Assembly (NCBI RefSeq): GCF_002798405.1
Contig: NZ_PGGV01000029.1
Location: 248,001 to 312,000 of the forward strand
Reading direction: 5' to 3'
Length of the DNA stretch: 64,000 nt
From: Glycomyces xiaoerkulensis
Lineage (GTDB): Bacteria; Actinomycetota; Actinomycetes; Mycobacteriales; Micromonosporaceae
Positions 25,383 through 33,618 of the stretch are shown piece after piece. The notes under the pieces are model-generated. The model saw nothing but the letters and a program-made list of their open reading frames with translations. It was not told the origin of the DNA and ran no database searches. Each line of letters opens with the position of its first letter. The stretch's first letter is position 1. The position numbers and the translations under genes are program-made.

Positions 25383-26408
25383 TCAGTCGCCGGATCCGGA
25401 CGATTCCTCCGACTCCCGCTCGGCCATCGGCAGCGCCGCCGAGATCCGCAGGGACTGCTGCAGCAGGTCCCAGCCGACCAGCAGCCCCGGGCCGTCGCCC
25501 AGGTCCAGGCTCAGCCCGAAGTCCTCGGCCAGCCCGCCCTGCTTGGTCAGCTTCGCCACCACCGCGTGCGACGACCGGTTCGGCGCGTAGCACCACTTCG
25601 GGGCCGCCAGGGCGAAGTCGCGGGCGACCATCATCGCCGCCACCGCCGCCGGGCCGTCGATCAGTACCGGGACCGACCGGGACGCCGCGGTCACGATCGC
25701 GGCCGACATCGTGCCGATCGCCCCACCGGCCAGGCGCGTCACCAGCGCGTCCCCCTTGCGCTTGAAGCCGCGATTGAACGCCAGATGGTCCCGCAGCGCC
25801 GCCACCCGCGCCATCCACGAGGCGTCGTCGACCAGTCCGCCCGGGGCGTGGAGCTGCGGCATGAACGCGGTGACGTCCTCCTTGGCGATGAACGAGCACA
25901 CCGCCACCGCCGCCGACGCCGCCCCCGCGCCGAGCCCGGCCACGAGCAGGATGTCGGCCCCGCCGTCGATCGCGCGGTCGGCCGTCTCGCGGCCCAGCGC
26001 CAGCGTCCGGGTCAGCGACGTCCCGTCCAGCAGCGGCCCGTCCTCGCCGAGACTCGCCCGGGTCTGCACGACCTCCACCGGGATGCCGGCCCGGGCGGCC
26101 TGCTCGCCGAGCAGGCCCTCGTTGCGCTGGGCCGCCAGCACCTGCTCCGGCAGCTCGACGGGCTCGCCGGCCGCCCAGTCGTCGGGGTACTCCCCGGCGA
26201 ACAGCAGCATCCGCGGCGAGGCGAACGGCCGCGGGTCGTCGGTGCCCTGCATCCGCGCCGCCCACCCGACCGCGGGCCGGAGGTTCCCCAGGCCGGAGCC
26301 TTCGATCAGGGCGTTCTGGAGCCGGGTATTGGCTCGCGTGGTCCACACCCCGTTGGGGAATTTCGCCTTCAGGTCGTCGAGAGGTCCCGCATCGGTCGAA
26401 TCTGTCAC
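25383..26408 (-). CDS. CobT-like protein (nicotinate-nucleotide:dimethylbenzimidazole phosphoribosyltransferase family)
   Basis: A 341-residue cytosolic protein with the CobT fold: LGNLRPAVGWAARMQG resembles the GSLGRLE...LAGM start, RMLLFAGEYPDDW corresponds to the CADHG strand, and PVLIDGPAAVAAMMVA matches PVLLDGFLSYSAAL. CobT normally makes alpha-ribazole phosphate for the lower cobamide ligand. The C-terminal LGEGSGA motif, whose Glu is the catalytic base in Salmonella CobT, reads LGDGPGL here, with D305 in place of Glu. It may be a changed paralogue rather than a working CobT. The GTG at 26408 lies 42 bp from the divergent dapF. B12-dependent NrdJ is encoded 7 kb away. A strong terminator follows the gene. 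Confidence 0.75.
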   Translation of the reverse strand: MTDSTDAGPLDDLKAKFPNGVWTTRANTRLQNALIEGSGLGNLRPAVGWAARMQGTDDPRPFASPRMLLFAGEYPDDWAAGEPVELPEQVLAAQRNEGLLGEQAARAGIPVEVVQTRASLGEDGPLLDGTSLTRTLALGRETADRAIDGGADILLVAGLGAGAASAAVAVCSFIAKEDVTAFMPQLHAPGGLVDDASWMARVAALRDHLAFNRGFKRKGDALVTRLAGGAIGTMSAAIVTAASRSVPVLIDGPAAVAAMMVARDFALAAPKWCYAPNRSSHAVVAKLTKQGGLAEDFGLSLDLGDGPGLLVGWDLLQQSLRISAALPMAERESEESSGSGD

Positions 26409-26450
26409 GCGATAAGGCTAACGCGGCGCCGATGCGGCACAATTGCGGAC

Positions 26451-27253
26451 GTGACCACGATCGAGTTCGCCAAGGGGCACGGCACCGGGAACGACTTCGT
26501 CATCGTCCCCGACCTCGCCGACGAGCGCCCCCTCCGCGCCGACCAGGTGGCGGCCCTGTGCGACCGCCGCTTCGGCGTCGGCGGCGACGGCCTCCTCCGC
26601 GTGGTGCCCTCCGCCGAGCCCGGCGCCAAGTGGTTCATGGACTACCGCAACGCCGACGGCTCGGTCGCCGAGATGTGCGGCAACGGCGTGCGGGTGTTCG
26701 CCCGGTACCTCCTCGACCACGGCCTCGCCGACGGGCCCGAGATCCCCGTCGCCACCCGCGGCGGCATCAAGCACGTCGCCGTCGAAGGCGACCGCTTCAG
26801 CGTCGACATGGGACCGGCCGAGCTCGGACCGGCCTCCCGGGCGAGCCTCGGCGGCTCCACCTGGACCGGCCGGGCCGTGTCGATGGGCAACCCGCATCTG
26901 GTGTGCCACCTCGGCGACGACGAACGCCTCGACGAGCTCGAACTGTGCCACCGGCCGGAGCACGACCCCGCGGTCTTCCCCGACGGCGTCAACGTCGAGT
27001 TCGCGACCGGCACCGCCCCGCACGTGCGCATGCGCGTCCACGAGCGCGGCGTCGGCGAAACCGCCTCCTGCGGCACCGGCGCCTGCGCCGTCGCCGCGAT
27101 CGCGCTCCGCCGAGACGGCGCCGGAACCGGTGTCTGCGAGGTCGAACTGCCCGGCGGCACCCTGACCGCCACCGTCACCGACCGGACCGTCCACCTGGCC
27201 GGCCCGGCCGTGATCGTCGCCGAAGGCACCGCCCGGATCCCCGGCGGCCGCTC

Positions 27254-27257
<4 letters not shown>
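26451..27257 (+). CDS. dapF: Diaminopimelate epimerase
   Basis: A 268-residue cytosolic enzyme that interconverts LL- and meso-diaminopimelate for lysine and peptidoglycan. The two catalytic cysteines are C76 in AEMCGNGVRVFARYL and C207 in ETASCGTGACAVA. The N-terminal KGHGTGNDFVIV motif is intact, as are GNPHLV and DGVNVEFA. The GTG at 26451 is the only start that gives the normal N-terminus. It converges on the malic enzyme gene, and the two stop codons share the palindrome CTAG at 27254-27257. Confidence 0.95.
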
Positions 27258-28642
<1,385 letters not shown>

Positions 28643-28846
28643 GCCACTCCTTGCTGGACGGCCACGGCGACGCGCACAGAGCCCGGGGACCGGCCACGTC
28701 GTCGTGGACAAGCGGAACGAATACCTGTGATTCTGCCACCATCCCGCGTCCCCCCGCCCCCGGCCGGACCCGCCCCCGGCCGCCGGAGGTCCGCGGCGCC
28801 GAATATTCGCTTCTGTCGGCGCCCGAGACGTGTCAAGCTTGGGGTA

Positions 28847-30256
28847 ATGCTGAACCACGAACCACCCACCGGGTCCCCCTCCACCGGGGAACTGGACCTC
28901 GAGGCGCGACAAGCGCTGCGGCGCGTCTCCGGACTCGCCTCCACCGAGCTGGCCGACGTCACCGACGCCGAGTACCGGCGCCTGCGCATCGAGCAGGTGG
29001 TCCTGGTCGGCGTGTGGACCGAGGGCACCCCCGAGGACGCCGAGAACTCCATGGCCGAGCTGGCCGCGCTCGCCGAGACCGCCGGCGCGCTGGTCGTCGA
29101 CGGGCTGCTCCAGCGCCGCTCCAAGCCCGACGCCGGCACTTTCATCGGCGCCGGCAAGGTCCGAGAGGTCACCGAGACCGTCGAGGCGCTCGGCGCCGAC
29201 ACCGTCATCTGCGACGGCGAGCTGTCGCCGGGCCAACTGATCGCCCTGGAGAAGGCGATCAACGTCAAGGTCATCGACCGCACCGCCCTGATCCTGGACA
29301 TCTTCGCCCAGCACGCCAAAAGCTCCGAGGGCAAAGCCCAGGTCGAGCTGGCGCAGCTCCAGTACCTGCTGCCGCGTCTGCGCGGCTGGGGCCAGGCGAT
29401 GAGCCGCCAGGCCGGCGGCCGCGCCGGAGGCGGCACCGGCGGCGTGGGCCTGCGCGGCCCAGGTGAGACCAAGCTCGAGACCGACCGGCGCCGCATCCGC
29501 GCCAGGGTCGCCAAACTCCGGCGCGACCTCGCCAAGCTGACGGTCACCCGCGAGACCAAGCGCGATTCGCGCACCCGCAACCGCGTCCCGGGCGTGGCGA
29601 TCGCCGGCTACACCAACGCCGGCAAGTCCAGCGTCCTCAACTCCCTGACCGACGCCGGCATCCTGGTCCAGGACGCCCTGTTCGCGACCCTCGACACCGC
29701 CACGCGCCGCTCGCGCACCTCCGAGGGCCGCGAATACACCCTCTCCGACACCGTCGGCTTCGTCCGCCACCTGCCCCACCAGTTGGTCGAGGCATTCCGG
29801 TCCACCCTCGAGGAGGTCGCCGAGTCCGACCTCATCCTCCACGTGATCGACGGCTCCCACGCCGACCCGGTCGGCCAGGCCGACGCGGTCCGCGAGGTCC
29901 TCGCCGAGGTCGGCGCCGACGAGGTCCCCGAACTGCTGGTGGTCAACAAGGTCGACGCGGTCGAGCCCGACCTGCTGCTGCAGTTGCGCTCCGACTGGCC
30001 CGACGCGGTGTTCGTGTCCGCCCGGACCGGCGAAGGCGTCGACAAACTGCGGGACGCCATCGAGCGGACCCTCCCGCAGCCGGACGTCACGCTCGAAGTG
30101 TGCGTGCCCTACGTCCGCGGTGACCTGGTCTCCCGCGTGCGCTCCCGCGGTGAGGTGCTCTCGACCGAGCACCGGGGCGACGGGACGGCCATGACCGTCC
30201 GCGTCGACGCCGCCCTGGCGGGCGAATTGCGGCCGTTCGTCCGCCAATCCGACTGA
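28847..30256 (+). CDS. hflX: GTPase HflX
   Basis: A 469-residue ribosome-associated GTPase that can split stalled or hibernating 70S ribosomes. The N-terminal HflX domain contains DAGTFIGAGKVREV, DRTALILDIFAQHAKS and the GGRAGGGTGGVGLRGPGETKLE glycine-rich segment. The G domain starts with GYTNAGKSS (residues 254-262), then DTVGFVRHLPHQL (G3) and NKVD (G4). The ATG at 28847 follows a GGGG stretch; the annotated N-terminus of such proteins varies. The neighbours (dapF, lexA, nrdR) match the common actinobacterial order. Confidence 0.94.
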   Translation: MLNHEPPTGSPSTGELDLEARQALRRVSGLASTELADVTDAEYRRLRIEQVVLVGVWTEGTPEDAENSMAELAALAETAGALVVDGLLQRRSKPDAGTFIGAGKVREVTETVEALGADTVICDGELSPGQLIALEKAINVKVIDRTALILDIFAQHAKSSEGKAQVELAQLQYLLPRLRGWGQAMSRQAGGRAGGGTGGVGLRGPGETKLETDRRRIRARVAKLRRDLAKLTVTRETKRDSRTRNRVPGVAIAGYTNAGKSSVLNSLTDAGILVQDALFATLDTATRRSRTSEGREYTLSDTVGFVRHLPHQLVEAFRSTLEEVAESDLILHVIDGSHADPVGQADAVREVLAEVGADEVPELLVVNKVDAVEPDLLLQLRSDWPDAVFVSARTGEGVDKLRDAIERTLPQPDVTLEVCVPYVRGDLVSRVRSRGEVLSTEHRGDGTAMTVRVDAALAGELRPFVRQSD

Positions 30257-30327
30257 ATATTCGTGGTCCCGAACATGTCTCGCAGGGGTCTCGGCGCCTG
30301 CCCGCCGTGTTCTGGAACACTTGCCTG

Positions 30328-32031
30328 ATGCGAGAACGCCCTCGGGTATCCCCCACCTGGATGAAGCTGCGTATCGCCGCACTCGCGGCCTGCGCCGTCC
30401 TGGCGTCGACCGCATCCCCGGTGCTCGCGCAGGAAGAGGACGAGGACGAGCCCAGCGGAGAGAAGCTCTGCGACCTGCATGACAACCGGCTGCAGGAGGC
30501 CTCCGGCATCGCCGCCGACCCCGGCGGCGACGGCTGGTGGATCCTGCCCGACGGCGCCAGCGACCAGCAGGTCGGCGGGATGTGGATCTTCCGGGTCGGC
30601 GCCGACTGCAACGTGCGCGACTCCGAGAGCATCTACCTCGACCACCCGCCGCTCGACCCCCAGGCGCTGGCGGTCGACTCGGGCGGGTTCGTGTGGGCGG
30701 CCGACCTCGGCGAGCACGACGGCACCCGAACCACCGTGGCGATCACCCAGATCGAACCGGGGAACACCGCCAACAACGTGATCTTCCGCCTGGCCTATCC
30801 GGATGGACTCAAGCACGGCGAGGCGTTCATCCTGCTGCCCGACGGCAAGATCCCGCTGGTGATCCCCTCGGTCGAGGGCCAGGCCCCGATCTACATGCCC
30901 ACCACCGAGAAGCAGAGCCAGAACACCCCGACCCGACTGGCCGGCACCGTGCAGTTGACCGAGGGCGGCACCGTCACCGGCGCGGCCCTCAACGCCGACG
31001 CCACGAAGGTGGTCCTGCGCACCGCCACCCACGCCTACGAGTGGGAGGTCAAGGACGGCGACCCGGTCCAGGCGATGACCGACACCGAGCCGCTCATCAC
31101 CGAGCTCGGCGCCGAATCCCGGGGCCAGGACATCACCTACGGGGCCGACGGCGAGTTCGTCACCCTCGCCAAGTCCGACGAAGCGGGCACCTTCGCCACC
31201 ATCACGCGGTACACCCCGGCCGAGCCGGAGCCCGAGGAGCCGGCCGAGGACGAGGGCGGCGACGAGGCCGCCGCCGAGGGCGACGACGAGGGCTTCGTCG
31301 ACTGGCTGCTGGGCCTGGGCTTCACCACCATCGTCAGGATCCTGACCGGCATCGCGATCTTCGGCTTCCTGATCATGCTGGCGGGCATCCTCGTGATCCG
31401 CAAGCACCGCCGGGAGCACCGCGAAGCCGAAGCGGACGACGAGCCCGGCTTCGCCCGCGAGGAATCGGCCTTCGGCGACGTCGGAGACGACCCCCTCCCG
31501 CCCGATCCGGTCGACCTCGGCATCGACGCCGGCCAGCCCGACCCGGAGGTCGGGCAGCTCGCGCAGAGCGCCGGCTCGGTGTACGGCGGCCCGCAGGCCG
31601 AGCAGGGCGGCAACGTCTACGGCGCCCCCGCCGCGGAGGAGCCGTCGGGCACCGTCTACGGCGCGCCGAAGCAGGAGGCCCGGCCCGGTCCGGTCGGCCC
31701 GGTCTACGGCGCTCCCCGGCAGGAGCCCCGGTACGGCGCCTTCGAGGGCGCCGGACACGGCAGCATCTACAACGACGTCGGCGAGTCCTTCGCGGTCGAG
31801 CCACCGCCGCCGCCCCCGCCACCGGCGCCCGCCCCTCCCCGGCAGGCGGCACCCTCGCCACCGGCCCCGCCCGCGGGCGGGGGCCACGGTGCGCCGCGCG
31901 AAGAGGGCGGCAGCGTATACGGAGCGCAGCAGGAACCGGGCGGAACGGTCTACGGCGCGGGGAACCGGGAACGGACCCCGGAGCAGGACGACGACTACTG
32001 GGGCCCGCCCCAAGGCGGCCGGGGCCGCTAG
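30328..32031 (+). CDS. Secreted/membrane-anchored protein with propeller-like ectodomain and VYG-repeat cytoplasmic tail
   Basis: A 567-residue protein of unknown function. A signal peptide (MKLRIAALAACAVLASTASPVLAQ, preceded here by 11 residues) leads to an extracellular domain of about 260 residues with short repeated strand units (EASGIAADPGGDGWWIL, DPQALAVDSGGFVWAADLGEHD), suggesting a beta-propeller. An acidic stalk and one membrane helix (TTIVRILTGIAIFGFLIMLAGILVI, about residues 335-360) follow. The last 200 residues are cytoplasmic, low-complexity and proline-rich, with six xVYGxP-like repeats plus a Pro8 run. The ATG at 30328 has GGAAC upstream; an ATG at 30361 is an alternative. It may link an outside ligand to a tyrosine- or proline-binding partner inside; that is inference. 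Confidence 0.75.
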   Translation: MRERPRVSPTWMKLRIAALAACAVLASTASPVLAQEEDEDEPSGEKLCDLHDNRLQEASGIAADPGGDGWWILPDGASDQQVGGMWIFRVGADCNVRDSESIYLDHPPLDPQALAVDSGGFVWAADLGEHDGTRTTVAITQIEPGNTANNVIFRLAYPDGLKHGEAFILLPDGKIPLVIPSVEGQAPIYMPTTEKQSQNTPTRLAGTVQLTEGGTVTGAALNADATKVVLRTATHAYEWEVKDGDPVQAMTDTEPLITELGAESRGQDITYGADGEFVTLAKSDEAGTFATITRYTPAEPEPEEPAEDEGGDEAAAEGDDEGFVDWLLGLGFTTIVRILTGIAIFGFLIMLAGILVIRKHRREHREAEADDEPGFAREESAFGDVGDDPLPPDPVDLGIDAGQPDPEVGQLAQSAGSVYGGPQAEQGGNVYGAPAAEEPSGTVYGAPKQEARPGPVGPVYGAPRQEPRYGAFEGAGHGSIYNDVGESFAVEPPPPPPPPAPAPPRQAAPSPPAPPAGGGHGAPREEGGSVYGAQQEPGGTVYGAGNRERTPEQDDDYWGPPQGGRGR

Positions 32032-32074
32032 GCCGCACCCACTCACCGGTGCGGCCGCGGAGGTGCGTACCGGG

Positions 32075-32731
32075 TCAGATTCTGCGGAGGACGGCCACCA
32101 CGCGCCCCAGGATCTCGGCCTCGGTGGCGTCGATCGGATCGTAGAGCGCGTTGGCGGGCATCAGCCACGGCTGGCCGCTCTTGCGCTTCCAGGTCTTGAC
32201 GGTGGCCTCGCCGTCGATCATGGCGGCGACGATCTCCCCGTTGAGCGCGTCGGGCTGCTGTCGCACCACCACCCAGTCGCCGTCGGCGATGGCCGCCTCG
32301 ATCATCGAGTCGCCCTTCACCCGCAGCAGGAAGTGGACGCCTTCGCCCACGAACTCGGCCGGCAGCGGCATGACGTCGTAGTCGCGCTCCTCGGCCAGTA
32401 TCGGCTGCCCCGCGGCGATCTCGCCGACCATCGGGACGTAGCGCGGCCGCGGATGCTGCGAGCAGGTCTGGACGCCCCCCGGCGTGGCCTGCTTGACGCC
32501 GACCGCGCGCGGGCGCCCGGCCAGCCGGTTGAGGTAGCCCTTCCGTTCGAGCTGCTTCATCTGGTAGGCGACGCTGGAGGCCGACGCCAGCCCGACTTCG
32601 GCGCCGATCTCGCGGACGCTCGGCGGGTACCCCTTGTTGTTGATGAATTCCTCGATGTACTCGAGGACTTGCTGTTGCCGGCGAGTCAGCTTGCGCGTTT
32701 TCGTCCGGACTGAAGTGGTCTCGATAGCCAC
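32075..32731 (-). CDS. lexA: LexA repressor of the SOS response
   Basis: A 218-residue repressor with autoprotease domain. The N-terminal winged helix has LTRRQQQVLEYIEEFI and PSVREIGAEVGLASASSV. The cleavage site is within VGEIAAGQP (Ala-Gly bond), the catalytic Ser lies in KGDSMIEAAI and the catalytic Lys in GEATVKTW. The GTG at 32731 follows AGGAGCATCCT and gives the usual actinobacterial N-terminus; longer frames upstream run through the promoter. It is divergent from nrdR, and an SOS box overlaps its promoter, so it should repress itself. Confidence 0.95.
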   Translation of the reverse strand: MAIETTSVRTKTRKLTRRQQQVLEYIEEFINNKGYPPSVREIGAEVGLASASSVAYQMKQLERKGYLNRLAGRPRAVGVKQATPGGVQTCSQHPRPRYVPMVGEIAAGQPILAEERDYDVMPLPAEFVGEGVHFLLRVKGDSMIEAAIADGDWVVVRQQPDALNGEIVAAMIDGEATVKTWKRKSGQPWLMPANALYDPIDATEAEILGRVVAVLRRI

Positions 32732-32776
32732 AGGATGCTCCTGTAAGACAAATGGGACGGTATGTCTGATTCCGAC

Positions 32777-32805
32777 AATGTAGCTCAGGCTCTGTGTCAA
32801 GTCAA
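32777..32805 (-). promoter_or_regulatory. lexA promoter
   Basis: On the minus strand -35 TTGACT (32800-32805) and -10 TACATT (32777-32782) are 17 bp apart. The start point should be near 32770. Confidence 0.65.
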
Positions 32806-32817
32806 ACATTCGTGCGA
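32802..32817. promoter_or_regulatory. SOS box (LexA operator)
   Basis: TCAAACATTCGTGCGA matches 10 of 12 defined positions of the actinobacterial SOS box TCGAAC-N4-GTTCGA and overlaps the lexA -35 box. Confidence 0.65.
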
Positions 32818-32934
32818 CTTCGGCGTGTCGCGGGGCGTGTCCTAAGGGCGTACGACCTTGCTTACCACGGCCACCGGAGGCTCCCGCGCGCCGCACCGAA
32901 CGCACGGACGGGTGAAATCGAGCTAGGATCAAAT

Positions 32935-32976
32935 CAACATCTAGTGGTTTGCTGTATGGTTAGTCACTAGGTATTG
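32935..32976. promoter_or_regulatory. Pair of NrdR boxes upstream of nrdR-nrdJ
   Basis: The minus-strand site ACTAGATGTTG (32935-32945) and the plus-strand site ACTAGGTATTG (32966-32976) resemble the NrdR-box core ACTATATGTTG (10/11 and 8/11). Their centres are 31 bp apart, about three helical turns, the arrangement known for NrdR operators. Confidence 0.55.
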
Positions 32977-33102
32977 GGGTTCCGGTGCCGTCCGCCGGGC
33001 CGCAGGGCACACTGGGCCCCACGGCGCGCGACCGCCGGACGCGATCGCGGCGACCGAGCCTGTCGGACCCGGGCGGGAAGATCGCCCTGAAGGAGAATAG
33101 CT

Positions 33103-33567
33103 ATGCGATGCCCTTACTGTCGCCATCCCGACAGTCGTGTGGTCGACTCCCGTGAGGGCGAGGACGGCAAGCTCATCCGTCGCCGACGAGTCTGCCAGCA
33201 GTGCGAGAAGCGCTTCACCACCGTCGAGGAGTCGGTCCTCGCGGTCGTCAAGCGCAGCGGGGCCACCGAGCCGTTCAGCCGCGAGAAGGTGGCCCAGGGC
33301 GTCATGAAGGCCTGCCAGGGCCGGCCGGTCGACGCCGACGACGTCCAGAAGCTGTCCCAGCAGGTCGAGGACGAGATCCGTTCCCGCGGCGTCGCCGAGG
33401 TACCGAGCAACCAGGTCGGCCTGGCGATCCTGGAGCCGCTGCGGCGGCTCGACGAGGTCGCCTTCCTGCGCTTCGCCAGCGTCTACCGCAGCTTCGACTC
33501 GCTGGAGGACTTCGAGGCCGCCATCCAGCAGCTGCGCGAGCAGCACGCCGCCAACCACAGCGGCTAG
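33103..33567 (+). CDS. nrdR: Ribonucleotide reductase repressor NrdR
   Basis: A 154-residue regulator combining a zinc ribbon and an ATP-cone. The ribbon cysteines are in [13 protein letters not shown] and CQQCEKRF. The ATP-cone (about residues 48-140) includes [16 protein letters not shown] and the family end [15 protein letters not shown]. It senses ATP/dATP and represses ribonucleotide reductase genes. It lies 51 bp upstream of nrdJ on the same strand, so NrdR should control both through the paired boxes at 32935-32976. Confidence 0.96.
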   Translation: MRCPYCRHPDSRVVDSREGEDGKLIRRRRVCQQCEKRFTTVEESVLAVVKRSGATEPFSREKVAQGVMKACQGRPVDADDVQKLSQQVEDEIRSRGVAEVPSNQVGLAILEPLRRLDEVAFLRFASVYRSFDSLEDFEAAIQQLREQHAANHSG

Positions 33568-33618
33568 ATCCCCCTCTCAACCAGCCAGGAAACGACGAGC
33601 AGACAAGGGCGAGGAGAC

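Larger units (their letters stand above)
32732..33102. other. 371-bp divergent regulatory region lexA / nrdR
   Basis: No gene is seen. The left part carries the lexA promoter and SOS box (32777-32817). The right part carries two NrdR-box-like sites (32935-32945 and 32966-32976). The stretch 32977-33102 should be the nrdR leader. It ends in AAGGAGAATAGCT before the ATG, and no B12-riboswitch-like B12-box was recognised in it. Confidence 0.75.

Noticed and set aside
32977-33102. Cobalamin riboswitch before nrdR-nrdJ
   Set aside because: The leader is too short for the full aptamer and no B12-box-like sequence was seen.
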